The translations under genes and the position numbers were made by a program. Shown here in pieces: positions 11,801-22,987 of a stretch of DNA of 64,000 nt. Position 1 is the stretch's first letter. Every line of letters starts with the position of its first letter. The notes beneath the pieces were generated by a model. It saw nothing but the letters and a program-made list of their open reading frames with translations, was not told where the DNA came from and ran no database searches. Origin of the DNA: Gigaspora margarita (lineage: Eukaryota; Glomeromycota; Glomeromycetes; Diversisporales; Gigasporaceae); contig WTPW01001587.1 in the NCBI GenBank assembly GCA_009809945.1, forward strand, positions 96,442-160,441, given 5' to 3'.

Positions 11801-12499
11801 AAACTAGTAGTAGGTAGTGATATAAATGACATGGAAGACTGCACAGGCAGTGACTATTAGCTCATATGGGCAAATATTTTCACAAAACCTGTAATTGGCA
11901 CCTGGCTATTATGAAAAGAAAAAAGAAGGGATATAGGAGAAAGAAAGATATACCTCTATAACAAAGCAAGTAAGAATGACTAGGAAAATTACAAGACCCT
12001 GTTAGATAGCTACATCCATGAAGTCCTAAATAAAAGAGAAAAAAAAGAACAGAAGCTATCAAGAATATGACAACACCAAGACATAAATAAATAACTTATA
12101 GAAGCAACTAGTTTTATAGATAAATAGGGCTGCTAAAACTACTTATTCAGAATTTACTAGAAAAAAACAGAAATTAGTAACATGGAACTCTAGTTATAAA
12201 TGGCTAAAAGTGATTTGTAAACTCTGCAAATGAGCTAAAGAGAATTTAGACTAAAAAGTTGACATAATTGAATGGGTTGAGATGATTGCAACTATAACAA
12301 AAATTAATAGACACAATAATATATGCATTCCAAACATAGAACAGCACTGGACCCAAAAGTGATTAGACCAGACATGCTTATAGAGCAAAATAATTGAAAA
12401 CAAGATAGTATCAGAGCAAAGAAGAGACAAAGAAAAGGAGATTAGAGAATACATAAAAAAGATTTGGCATGGTAGGAAGTGAAGAAAAAGAATACTAAA

Positions 12500-13363
12500 T
12501 AGTAGAAAATAAAGATTGAGAAAGTTTTTGATAATTAATAAGAATGAGAAAGATGGCACCCAACTAATATATGAACTGGATGATGTAAGAAAGGCCATTA
12601 CAAGCCATTATAATGAAGAATATAATAGACCTAAGAACACAAAAGATTTAATCTCACAGAAATGGCAACGGAATCTAGCCCTAAAGATTGGATTAAAGAA
12701 GAATAGTACGCCCTAGTTCTACAAGAAATTATGCTTCAAGAATGGGAAGATGTGATGAACAAAACTGCAGACAATTTAGCTCCAGAAATTTCAGGAATTA
12801 GATATACTCTCCTTAGGAAAATAGGACCAAAGACCAAAATATACATTTTAAAGCTCCTAAATAAAATTTTAAAAGAAGGAATATACCCAAGAAAATAGAA
12901 AGTGGTATAATATTCCCAATACCAAAAATTGCAGAATGGGATCTAACAATGCAAAAAATGAGACCAATAATATTACTAGAAGCTGCTAGAAAGTGTTTCA
13001 TAAGAATAATACAAAGACTAAGTAGAGTAATAGTAGAAAAGCAAATTCTTAAAGGATTAAACTTTGTAGGGCTCCTATAAGAGAGTACACAAGAACCCCT
13101 ATATATCATAAACAATTTAATAGAAGGAGCCATAGAAAAAGATATAGAGCTATGGCTTGTACTCTTAGATATTAAGAAAGCTTTTGATTCAGTGAGCTTC
13201 AGAGACCTCAAGGTGGCAATGAAAAGAATTAGCTACCTATCCCAATTAATACTTCTTCTATTAGAGCTCTTCGATAACAGGAAAATCAAAATAATTACAA
13301 AGTTTGGTCTAATAGAAAGCTTCAGAGCAAAAGATGGTATAGATTAGGGAGAAGTAATCTCTC
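12500..13363 (+). pseudogene. LINE reverse transcriptase fragment
   Basis: Recognisable parts in order are: YELDDVRKAITSHYNEEY near 12560; EGIYPRK-like and IIPIPKIAEW with MRPIILLEAARKCF near 12920-13000 (RT motif 1/2); LKGLNFVGLL and STQEPLYIINNLIE; WLVLLDIKKAFDSV near 13160 (RT motif A, catalytic Asp); then LFDNRKIKIITKFG and GID-stop-GEVISL (motif B region) just before the right inverted repeat. The YADD box and everything after it are absent. Stops replace Gln or Trp at several places (for example TAG in GID-stop-GEV). It primes cDNA synthesis in intact relatives; here it is dead and truncated. Confidence 0.85.
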
Positions 13364-13796
13364 TAGGACCCTAAGCTATTAGTATATAGGTTAGTGAATT
13401 AAATGCGTAGTCAACTTTGTAACTTTTTTATATATAAGATCCAGGTTCATGTAAAATCAACAAAATTTTTTAAAAAAGTTAGATTTTCAATTTGCTTAAT
13501 TTTAATCAAATTTTAAAATAGATAGAGGTTGCTGATATATATTTTTGGTATAAATTTATAAGTAAATATATATGCATATACATGTGTACTATCAAAAAAA
13601 AACTCATTATAACAATTTTTTCTTGTTGCACTTATATTTATTTACTCCACTATGTTTGAACATAATATATTTATTTACTCAACTATATTTGAACATGATA
13701 TATTTATTTACTTGACATGAAATATTTATTGTTTGAATGTGACATATCTCAACTATATGTGAATGTAACATATTTATTTACTTGTCTATGTTTAAA
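13364..13796. repeat. Right ~430-bp inverted-repeat arm
   Basis: Mirror of 9038-9497. The inner edge AAGCTATTAGTATATAGG and outer edge CTATGTTTAAAGG match the left arm, with TATTTATTTACTT repeats near the outer end. Confidence 0.75.
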
Positions 13797-13962
13797 GGTA
13801 GGGGGTACTATTTTAAAAATATATATAATCTTAATGATAAATTTTTTTTATAATTAATTTTATGAAAAATTATATTAAGTAAACTAATTTTAATACTTAA
13901 GACAAGTTGTAAAGCAGGGTTTTCAGGACCCCAGACATGAATAGATTGGGGTACTATATATA

Positions 13963-14133
13963 TCAGACCTTCTAAATACAACCTTTCTAAATGCACAACT
14001 TTTCTAAATGCATAGTTTGACTTGGTTACAACTTATATGTTACTTTTAGAGTTTTATATTTCTAAATGCAATACTTCTCTAAATGCAAAGTTTTTTACCA
14101 GCCACTCACCATGCATTTAAAAAGATCTAACTG
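13963..14133. mobile_element. pogo-like MITE related to the 3897-8445 element
   Basis: The left end TCAGACCTTCTAAATAC and right end (mirror) CAGTTAGATCTTTTTAAATG resemble the Tigger termini and are flanked by TA. The motif TCTAAATGCA is reiterated inside. It has no coding sequence. It is probably a deletion derivative mobilised by a pogo-type transposase. Confidence 0.7.
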
Positions 14134-14244
14134 TATAAATAAACAATAAATAATATATTAGAAATCTTGGTGAGCATGTAAAAAATTTCTTACTTGAATA
14201 CATATTGTTAAACATAATATTTCTTTCTCTATATATATATAATA

Positions 14245-14950
14245 GGGTATTGCTATTTACACTATAGTTTTTGCTATTTGCACTATGGTTTTTATGTAAC
14301 ATTAGATTATCAATCAACTTTTTCTATTTGCACCATGGTAATATATGTTGCACCAATAAAAACTCCTCTTTTTTTATAGATTAACAACATATAAAAAAGA
14401 TTTTTCACAATTTTTGTGTAATCTTAGGCTTTTTTAATATTGCACCAATAAAAACTCATAGATTAACAACATGTAGAAGTACAGGATAAGATTTTTACAA
14501 TTTTTGTATAACTTTGGGACTGGTTAGAATGTTCTAGTAGGCTTGCTAATCTAATTTTATAATATGGGCCAACCCTAACCCTAATTATATAATATGAGCC
14601 AACCCTTACCCTAATTTCTTAAGGCCTTAACATAATGCGGGCCAGAATTTTGCAATTTTGTATAACCTTGGGCTATTTTCATGTTGCACCAATAAAAACT
14701 CGCCTTTTTTGTAGATTAACAACATGTAGGAGTGCAGAATAAGATTTTCGCAATTTTCGTATAATCTTAGACTGTTTTATTATTGCACCAATAAAACTTA
14801 CCTTTTTTTGTAGATTAATAACATTTAGGAGTACAAGATAAGATTTTTCAAATGTTTGTGTAACTATACCATGGTGCAAATAGAAAAGTTGATTAATGAT
14901 CTACTGTTACATGAAATCCATCAAAAACCATGGTGTAAATAGCAGTACTC
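14245..14950. mobile_element. hAT-like TIR element with four internal ~100-bp direct repeats
   Basis: The target duplication ATATAATA (14237-14244, 14951-14958) flanks the inverted ends GGGTATTGCTATTT and (mirror) GAGTACTGCTATTT. The subterminal motif TTTGCACCATGG is mirrored. Inside, four units begin TTGCACCAATAAAA at about 14342, 14437, 14685 and 14782, each followed by AGATTAACAACAT. The centre (14565-14620) contains CCAACCCTAACCCTAAT, a telomere-like tract. No protein is encoded. Confidence 0.8.
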
Positions 14951-14960
14951 ATATAATACT

Positions 14961-15252
14961 ATACTATATATTCCTGATATAAGCTATTTTTTTTGAGCAA
15001 AAAATAATATAAAAAAATATGGTAGCTTATTTTCACATTGTTAAATTTTTTAAAAAATTAAAAAATATACAAATAAAAGATTGCTCACATAATACTAAAT
15101 TACTACTTTAAGTATATTTTGATATCCTAAACAAGTTTACTTAGTTGTACCTTTGAAGTTTACTTAGTAAAATTTAGACTTTTATATATAGCAACAGCTA
15201 ATAGATTTTTTTAGATTTTGAAAAAAATCAGGGTTAGCTTATTTTTGGAATA
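14961..15252. mobile_element. MITE, AAAAATAAGCTAC family, degenerate copy
   Basis: The ends resemble ACTATATATTCCTGATATAA and (mirror) TATTCCAAAAATAAGCTAA. Better copies are at 15982-16561 and about 26676-26993. The interior carries the partial AGTCGCTACATAG-type sequence. Confidence 0.5.
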
Positions 15253-15434
15253 CAGTCTACTCTCGCAATAGTCACCCAAAATAGTCACATTTTCTTAAGA
15301 CTATATACTAATTATTTGCAGTAATATAAAATTAACTCTCATTATAATCACATAATATGACTATTATTATGTTTTTCTCGCTATAGTCACATCAGGTTTC
15401 TGCCAGACAGTGTGACTATAGCAGGAGTAGACAG
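15253..15434. mobile_element. mariner/pogo-like MITE
   Basis: CAGTCTACTCTCGCAATAGT at the left and its mirror at the right (GACTATAGCAGGAGTAGACAG) are near-perfect inverted repeats preceded by TA. The right TA is not preserved. Repeats of ATAGTCACA lie inside. Confidence 0.7.
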
Positions 15435-15889
15435 GACCCCGAAATATATAAAGAGGGGTAGGGTTTTAGTTTGCTTCTTTTTGGCCTTTTTGATTATTTT
15501 CTTTTATAGAGATTTGTTAAAGCCAGGCACCATCACGTGACTGTCTGCCAATCAAATTGTAAATTTGATCATTACGGATCAACCTGACAAGAAAAAAAAC
15601 AAAGAAAAAAAGTGAAAAATACTAAAAATACAAGAAATGAGTGTCTAAACCTGTCTTGGAGCATTAATTAAAAATGTCGGGAAGCCAATTTACCTATAAA
15701 ACATACTAACTCTAGCTCCTAACTAACCCTTACCCTAATTTTAATTAAATAATAAAAAACATATAAAGGTACCTGGCTTTAACAGTCCCCTTTTATAGTA
15801 ATTATTTGCTTATTATTGTCTTTTCTGCAGATCTTTCTATATTTAGTAATTTTTGTAAACCCCTACCCTTTTGTAGATATTCGGGGCCC
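15434..15889. mobile_element. TIR element with nested MITE
   Basis: The ends GGACCCCGAA...GGGGTAGGG and (mirror) GGGCCCCGAA...AGGGTAGGGG are inverted. A second element sits in the middle. Its left edge overlaps the last bases of the preceding MITE, suggesting a hot spot. Confidence 0.6.
15515..15784. mobile_element. Nested MITE with TGTTAAAGCCAGG ends
   Basis: The 13-bp ends are perfect inverted repeats. The interior shares long stretches with 31085-31355 in opposite orientation, including CTAACCCTTACCCTAATTTT, a telomere-like tract. Part of the interior also resembles 62545-62585. No protein is encoded. Confidence 0.7.
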
Positions 15890-15981
15890 TAATTAGACTG
15901 TAACTTATTTTTAGAAATATACAGTAATAGAGTATACCTTATATATTATTATATAATTTTTTTATCTTGTATTAACTTAAT

Positions 15982-16561
15982 ACTATATTTTTCTAAAAAT
16001 AAGCCACTTTTTTGAACAAAAAGTAATACAAAAAATTAGAGTAGCTTATTTTTAAATAAAATTAACTTTGTCAATTACAAATAGTTGCTATATAATAACA
16101 GCTAAATTTTTATTGTATAAATTAATAATTATTGCTTAAATAAACTTGTTTGAAAGATCAAAATATATATAGCCTAAAATTTTTATTAAAATTAAAAATT
16201 TTTTATTTAACTTTTAATTTTAAATTTAATAATGAATAATCTGTCTGTCAGCTAGAAAGTGATCATAGTGATGCAAATCACTATAGGCAAAATGTAGTAT
16301 ACTTCTATCTAAAAATTTTTTCTTACTAAGTTAACAATATATGTCCACTAATTGAAAGTTGTAAAGCTTATTTAGATGCATCTAATAAGTTTTCTTAAGA
16401 GATTATAATTGATTTGTATAGAAAAATTTGATTATTACTAAATAGCAACTATTGTTAATTGTGGAGTAGCTTATTTTGAAATTAAAAATATTTTTAAGTT
16501 TTTTGATTAAAAGAGAGGGTAGCTTATTTTTAAAATAACTTATTTTAAAAAAAATATAGTA
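15982..16561. mobile_element. MITE, AAAAATAAGCTAC family
   Basis: ACTATATTTTTCTAAAAATA at the left is mirrored by ...TTTTAAAAAAAATATAGT at the right, with AGTAGCTTATTTTT reiterated near both ends. An AGTCGCTACATAG-related sequence occupies the interior. Confidence 0.6.
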
Positions 16562-16918
16562 GCACCTTTGTATTTTATTTTTCTTTGCTTTGTTTTTAGT
16601 TTTCTTTTATTTTGTTGTTTTTTTGTTTGGTGTATTATTGGTTTTCATTTAGATAATATTGTTTTGTCTTTCTTTAATCGTTTTTTTTTATTCCTTTATA
16701 TGAGAAGTTTAGAGAAAAGGTTTTTAGTAGAAATAGATTATAAAGTAAATAGCAAAGTACCATGTTATATGGTGCATGTACCCTAGAATCGGTGTCACGT
16801 GACTAAGGTGGGCAATTTTGGAGGATCCGAATATTTCCGAATAGAACTTCGTTAAACATAAAATACGAGCATGCAATTCTGAAAATATCCGATATACAAA
16901 CTAGGAAAATTCGCAAGT
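16562..16918. other. No gene supported
   Basis: A short T-rich open frame (16568-16786) has a composition expected of AT-rich DNA and no recognisable domain. The region 16828-16895 is a direct repeat of about 17308-17375 across the next MITE. Confidence 0.4.
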
Positions 16919-17262
16919 AGTCACTACATAGTAAAGTCTAAATTTTACTATGTAAATCGATTATAAGCGCTTAAGTAAATATGTTCAGAATATAAAGATA
17001 CATATTCTTCGAAATTTTCATACAAATTGGAAAAGTTTTTATTATTTAACTTTTAATTTTTACGTTCACTAAATATATTTTTTTAACAAATTTTAATTTT
17101 TTCGTCGAAGGTAAAAATTGAAAGTCAAATAATAAAAAGTTCTTCAATTTATATGAAATTTTCAGGATATGTGTATTTTGATCTTCCAAATAAGTTTACG
17201 TAAGCGATTATAATCATTTAACATAGTAGAATTTGGACTTTACTATGTAGCGACTATTGTNN
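16919..17262. mobile_element. MITE, AGTCGCTACATAG family, second copy
   Basis: AGTCACTACATAGTAAAGTC at the left is mirrored by GACTTTACTATGTAGCGACT at the right. Internal mirrored arms carry TTATTATTTAACTTTTAATT. The right edge is followed by scattered N bases (17261-17262, 17296, 17305, 17310-17311, 17322), which mark poor assembly. Confidence 0.75.
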
Positions 17263-17504
17263 ATCGTGGGGTAGCTTATTTTTGGGTCAAAGACGNACAC
17301 ATATNGTACNNGAATATTTCNGAGCAGAAAGTCATTGAACACAAAAGACGAGCATGGTTTTCCTAAAAGTTCCGAAATTAATTTATTAGAACTATCAAGC
17401 AATATCAAGTAATACCAAATATCAGCTTTAATTCAAATGATTATATGTGGGTAACTAGAAACTAGAGGACTAGAGGTGCAATTTATTGTAATGTGCATAC
17501 ATGT

Positions 17505-17610
17505 TTGACAAGTTACTATTAAATATAGTGGCCAAATTTGACAAATTATTATATTAAATATAGTGGCCAAATTTGACAAATTATTATATTAAATATAGTG
17601 GCCAAATTTT
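17505..17610. repeat. Tandem repeat, 35-bp unit, about 3 copies
   Basis: The unit contains TATAGTGGCCAAATTTGACA. The last two copies are identical over the unit and the first differs at a few bases. Confidence 0.85.
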
Positions 17611-18590
17611 GGTACAGATATCTAATTGCTTTATATTTAAAAGTAAATAAAATTGAAACTCATATGTTTAACTTAAAAATCTTTCTGTAATATTATAGTA
17701 CTGGTTCTATAGTATTAATTTACAAAAAGATTTTTTACATATATATACATATTCATTAATTATAACCAATTTTAAATTATATATAGATTTAGGTCACATG
17801 ACTCTGGTTCTAGGCTACATGCACCATAGCAGTATTTTAAGTATATATAGCAGCATATATAGATATTGTAAACCATATTAGTGTAATAATCTTATATGAG
17901 TACTTTTTTAAATATTAGGTATATGTCTAATTGTATTTTAGATTTATGCACAATATTTTTTTAATAAAGTTAGTATTGGTTATTAAAAAAAGTATATATA
18001 TATATTATTTAAAATAATTTTATATAAATATATAGTTGTTATAGCCAAAAAATAATATTTCTAATAATAGATTTAAATAGTACCATATGTTTATAAAATC
18101 ACAATACTTTAATTAAAGACTGTATAATCTTGAATTATTATTATTAATTTTTTTTATAATTCAGCAGTCATGCCACAACTTTATTTTATATATTTAATAA
18201 TTCCAGTATATTATATGTTTGTCTACTCTAGGTTGACTCTCAAATTTAAAGTACAACCCACTCAGGTATTATTAAAGATCCTTAAATGTGACCTGCTATA
18301 TCATACTATTTTTTCATATAGCCCCTTATTTTGGTAGACTTAGAGTATCTGAATCACTAATTGGAAGTTTGCCATCTATCATAATTACCTACTTTTTAAC
18401 CCTTTTCTTTTAGCAGGACTCTACTTAAAAAAAACAAATAATAAAAAAATAAAAGAAAGTAAAAAAGCAAAAATAACTACACTATCTAAACAAAAAACCA
18501 ACCTATAACAAAAGAAAAAATATGGAAAGAAAGAAGTAGAGAGCAAAAAGTAAACAGCTATGATAGCACAATTTATGTCTATGCCTGGCA
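17611..18590. other. No gene seen
   Basis: AT-rich sequence with A-rich and T-rich runs. I find no conserved reading frame, RNA gene or clear inverted-repeat element. Confidence 0.5.
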
Positions 18591-18604
18591 ATAAAAATTA
18601 TATA

Positions 18605-19356
18605 TATATATATTTTTTTTAAACTTTGACGGTCTCACCAGTAACTTTATTAAGAATATTTTTGATTTAATCTTATAACATGAATGAGAATACAACTAGC
18701 CACACGTGCACTTTTGGTGCCTAATTTAAGTAGTCCGCCCGAAGGTTCTACACTAGCTGCCATACCTACAACCCAACTATGGAAGTTGTCTATTTAAACC
18801 CTCTGATCACATGCTATATTAAATACGATTCCTAATCAATAGTTCCGACCCCACTCGGCTGCCTCGAGGGTGCCCAAATGTGACCATCGCACTAGGCCGA
18901 ATAGACCTAGAAGTCTTTCCAATAAACAACCACGTCCCATTTCGTAGTCGTTCCTGGCTTTTTTAGTACCAACGCTACGGCTTTACCCATATACTTGCAG
19001 TCCGGAGCTCCGAACTGCTAGGTACATCCCTTGCCCTTATTAGGTTCGTTCAGATCCTGGCACTGACCTCATTTATGGTAGTGCCGTCAGAGATCCTAAT
19101 CTACCTCCTTATTTGGGACTTCCCAAATGGGTTTCTGTTTTTCTGGTTCCTTGGATTTGCGGTGTAATACACCATTGCGCTGAAGCTCCCATTCGAGATG
19201 GTGAAACCAAGGTTACAGGTTTCTCACCCAACCGATATGAGCCACAGTTACCATAACACAGGCCTAATTTTCATTATCGTCATCAGTAGGATTTGAACTT
19301 TCAACCTGCCGCTTGGGGGTGACAACCTGGCCACTTCTCTAAATCGCCACACCCTT
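18605..19356 (-). mobile_element. tRNA-headed SINE with 14-bp target duplication
   Basis: The 14-base direct repeat ATAAAAATTATATA occurs at 18591-18604 and 19357-19370. On the minus strand the insertion begins GGGTGTGGCGATTTAGAG, with a pol III A-box-like segment (TGGCGATTTAGAGAAGTGG) and a B-box-like segment (AGTTCAAATCC) spaced as in a tRNA. It then continues for ~650 bp of unrelated, distinctly less AT-rich body and ends in an A/AT-rich tail at the low coordinate. The overall shape (tRNA head, body, A-rich tail, target duplication) is that of a long SINE. It would need a LINE reverse transcriptase in trans. The body is not recognised. Confidence 0.82.
19278..19356 (-). promoter_or_regulatory. 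Internal pol III promoter (tRNA-like A and B boxes) of the SINE
   Basis: Minus-strand A-box-like TGGCGATTTAGAGAAGTGG lies near 19330-19352 and B-box-like AGTTCAAATCC near 19287-19298. The spacing is compatible with a tRNA gene. No complete cloverleaf is claimed. Confidence 0.65.
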
Positions 19357-20264
19357 ATAAAAATTATATAATACTGCACAAGGATTGCCTTATCTAAGTA
19401 TTATATATACAATATAAAAAAAGAAAAATATGAAGCTACACCTAAATGAAGGTTATAGAAAGAAATTTCATTTCAAATTTTATTTCAAAATATCCTACAT
19501 GTTATTCATTGTTTATCTTAAAGGTCCTGATTTCACTTGTGACTTGGTTCTGATTTGGTAGGCAAATTCCAATTTGAAAGGAGTAAATACTACTGATCTT
19601 TTGAAGAGGATAAGCTAAAATGCCCACTTTTTTGAAGTTTTGAAAAGTCCAAAGAGATGCCATTAAGAGTACCAAAATACAAAGAAGTTTGTTAGAGTTA
19701 TGCTGTGTAGAATAGTATACCTGACCAAGTATCCACTTCTATTTTCATATCCATAGAACTTGACAAAGCTCTAGAGTTTCTCTATTACATCTTTGCTTGA
19801 TACCAAAGCCCACCAAGGTGCCTTACTTAAAAGTCTGCTAATCTTTTTTATCTCTATTTCAGGTGCAGAACATCCAGTAAATAAACTTTGTACCTAACAG
19901 CAGCTTGGTGAAGTTTTGTTATTTATAGATTAGAGTTGGACACTGAAACCTTTTTTGCCAAATCTGAAAGTTTTAGGTTTCAGATTATAACTTCTAAAAC
20001 CTTATCCAAAACTCTGAAACCTTATCTGAAACCCCAAAACTATTTAAGATTAAATTTTTAAAAGATATGGTATTATAGATCATACTAACATGATATACAT
20101 AAATATTTGAGTCCTGCTATGAGAAACATACATATTTACATATAGGTTATATTTAAGTTATTATATTTTTCTTTAATGTTAGAAATTAAAAAACTCAATT
20201 TTTAAGAATTGCAACTTCAGAAGCTAAAATTTGGCAACAATGATTGAATATTGCAGTTAAGGTT

Positions 20265-20540
20265 TCACAATTTGATTTGATTTGATTAAAAATTTGATTT
20301 CAAACCAAATTTAAATACAAAATTTTCAAATCAAATCAAATTCAAATAAAAAATATTTGATTTATTTGATCAAATATTTGAAATTTTTGATTTAATTTAA
20401 AAAATTTATAAATTTTAAAAATTTCAAATCAAATCAAATTCAAATACAGAAATTTTAATTCAAATCAAATTCAAATCAAAGTTTATTTGATTTTATCAAA
20501 TTCAAATATACCTAATATTTGATTTGATTGAAGTTTGAAG
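20265..20540. repeat. Low-complexity inverted array of TTTGAT / ATCAAA
   Basis: Many copies of GATTTGATTTGA and TCAAATCAAATTC in alternating orientation form overlapping hairpins. It is part of the enclosing foldback element. Confidence 0.75.
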
Positions 20541-20890
20541 AACTCTAATTGCAATATAGTTAAAAAAATATAATCATTCTAAAAAGAGTCAGAAAATATA
20601 TTTATAACTCATTTAGAGAATTTTATTTACAAAAAGACCCTTAATACATCATTTCACAAAATATTAAATTAGCTTTAGATAAGTTTATATTGTATTTTCC
20701 TTAATTAAAGTTTTTTTATCTCAAATATATATAATATAAAATATTTACTTATTATTATGTATTTTATTTTTTATTTATTCATAAATATATTTCTTATTAT
20801 TATATATATTTATTTATTAAAAGTTTATTTATTACTTATTAAATAATAAATCAATATATTATAAATTATATATAAATTATGAAAAAATGT

Positions 20891-21206
20891 GTTTGTTACT
20901 GGCAGTGACTGTCACCAGAACATGATCAACCAATTAGATCGTGTAATGTTATGATCAAAACAAAGCGTTGAAGCTTGCTATCTTTAGGGTCAGGTTAGAG
21001 CTATAGTTAGAGTTGGGGTAAAGCTTAGTATATAGTAAATTTTGCAAAGAATTTTTTTTTTGCATAAAAAAAAGTAGGTTCATAGACAAAATTTTAAGAT
21101 AGAAGCGATTTTTCAAAAAATCAAAGTTTTTGCATTTTTCACATTACATATGATCCTTTGATCTAATTGGTCGATCACACTCTAGTGGCTATCACTGCCA
21201 ATAACA
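20891..21206. mobile_element. Nested MITE with TTGTTACTGGCAGTGA-type ends
   Basis: TTTGTTACTGGCAGTGA is mirrored by TCACTGCCAATAACAAA, with GATCRACCAATTAGATC mirrored inside. The centre has GGGTCAGGTTAGAGC and TTAGAGTTGGGGTAAAG, a degenerate telomere-like tract. The layout parallels 55799-56115 and 30623-30985. Confidence 0.75.
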
Positions 21207-22438
21207 AATAGATTCACTCATAAATTATATATTACAAATTTTCAAAATTTTGAAATATAGTTTCAAGGAGTTTCAGATTATAGTTTCAGAGTTTAGGTTT
21301 CGGAGGTTTCGGATTTTTTTAAAAATCTGAAACTAGTTTTGGATTATACCAAAACTGAAATTAGTTTTGGAAAGGTTTTATTTTGTTTGCCCAACTCTAG
21401 TTTAGATATACTAACTATACAGTTTTTCATAGAACAGTTTTCTTGAAATTTTTGGTATAAGAGATAATCAGAAAGAGTTTTTTAGTTTTTTTTAAATAAT
21501 CTTAAATTATTAAATTATTATTATATACAAGCCTTATTATTACTAGATAAAAGAACTTATTTTATAATATTATAACTCTTTTACTATATATAATATCAAT
21601 AATCAAAATTTTATATATTCTATTCAAATTGGGTAGCAGATTTTTAATAACTATATAGAATATAGAATAAATATAGTGCACAAATATTACTTACTCTTAC
21701 ATGCTTTTTATATATAGTAGGACCCTAAACAATATATATAGAATTTATATTGAAATTTTGAATAAAAAATTACTTTTTTACAAAAATGTTAAATTTGAAA
21801 AGAGGATAATTGGTCAAAAGGTTATAATTAAAAGTGGATAAAAGCTTTTTATATTATGTTATTAAAAGTGGATAAAATTGATGTTTTATAAAGGTAATTT
21901 TTAAAATTTGAATAACAAAAATAAAAAAAAATTTTAAAATTTAAAAACTTTAATATTATTTCTACAAGTTTTTGACCAAATTTAATAAATTTTTTTATTA
22001 GAATTTTATAGATTTATAGAATTAAAATAAAAAATTTTTACAGATTTGGTTAAGAACTTGTAGAGATATCTTCAATAAAAGCTCTTATAAACAATTTTTG
22101 TACAGCTTCTTTGTAATATACATTTTTAGAAGTAGAAAACTTTTATTAAAGATATTTCTGCAAGTTTTTGATCAAATTTAATAAAAAATTTTTATTTAAA
22201 TTATACAATTTTGTAAAAATAAAATAAAAAAATTTTTATTGAATTTGGTCAAAAACTTATAAAAATATCTTTAACAAAATTTTTTTGTAAACAATATTGT
22301 ACAGCTTTATTGTAATATTCATTTTTGGAAATAAAAATACTTTCATCAAAGATATTTCTATAAGTTATTGTTGACCAAATTCAATGAAAATTTTTTATTT
22401 GAATTCTGTGGATTCATAGAATTAAAATAACAGTTTTT

Positions 22439-22987
22439 ATCTTTTTTTTTTTTTGTTTTTTTTTATTTTTTTTTAATTTTAGCAGGCTCGCTAGTACTAA
22501 GTTGCCTGCACCTGTAATCTGAGTTCAAAGTTAATTGTTTGTTTATTATGCTTTTTGCCTTAGCCCAATATCCCTTGGCTTGTACTTATCTGCTCTAGAG
22601 CAACCTTTACTATCCAGAAGTGACCTGTTGCACTGACTTCTATCTAGAGAGATCAGAAGATTCATATACTTCTATCAGAATGTACTATGCACCATGAGTT
22701 CATGTAGCATTATATAAATCTAAACTTAGATTTCACATTACATCTTATGACTTTAGTTATTTCAAATTAGGGTCCTAGTTCAATTTTTTTCATAGCCACA
22801 AATTTTTCAATAACAGCTGCCCAATTAAGTTCATTATATGATATTCTGTGTTCCTGTCTTTCCATGGTATTTCAGTTTTCTAACCAGCTGGCTTTTTGTA
22901 TTTTCACCTTTGGGATAAATTAAATTGGCAACCTTACGATTTGTATCCTTGGAGCATAACCACTATGCTATCGACCTGGAGAACAAC
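22439..22987 (-). mobile_element. Second tRNA-headed SINE
   Basis: On the minus strand the head starts near GTTCTCCAGGTCGATAGCAT, with an A-box-like GCATAGTGGTTATGC and a decayed B-box region about 40 bases on. A ~480-bp body follows, and an A-rich tail appears as the long T-rich run at 22441-22490 on the plus strand. CAGTTTTT flanks both sides (22431-22438 and 22988-22995), a short possible target duplication. The body does not resemble the first SINE at 18605-19356 by eye, so it is likely a separate family. Confidence 0.7.

Larger units (their letters stand above)
9038..13796. mobile_element. Composite element: LINE EEP/RT coding region enclosed by ~450-bp terminal inverted repeats
   Basis: The left arm (9038-9497) and right arm (13364-13796) are diverged inverted copies. 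Both contain the outer motif TTTAAACATAG, several AAGTAAATAAATAT subterminal repeats, the middle motif ATCTAACTTTTTTAAAAAAT, and the inner boundary motif CTATATACTAATAGCTT. Between them, on the plus strand, is a decayed LINE-type endonuclease and reverse transcriptase. The RT frame stops abruptly at the inner edge of the right arm. Long inverted repeats are not normal for non-LTR retrotransposons, so this looks like capture by a TIR element, or two copies of a repeat flanking a LINE. Confidence 0.75.
19931..21399. mobile_element. Large foldback element with TAGAGTTGG ends (hAT-like termini)
   Basis: TAGAGTTGGAC at the left is mirrored by GCCCAACTCTA at the right. The subterminal zones are rich in CTGAAACC / GGTTTCAG and AAACTTTCC-type mirrored repeats. 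20265-20540 is a dense array of TTTGATTTGA and TCAAATCAAA in both orientations. A separate MITE sits at 20891-21206. The target duplication is not clean, so the boundaries are approximate. Confidence 0.55.

Noticed and set aside
9554..13211. Minus-strand hydrophobic open frames across the LINE region
   Set aside because: The plus strand shows unmistakable EEP and RT motifs. The minus-strand frames are complements of lysine/asparagine-rich coding sequence.
16568..16786. Hydrophobic 72-residue open frame suggesting a membrane peptide
   Set aside because: The composition is what T-rich DNA gives, and there is no conserved motif or start context.
17505..17610. CRISPR-like array
   Set aside because: The 35-bp units are contiguous tandem copies without spacers, and the genome is eukaryotic.
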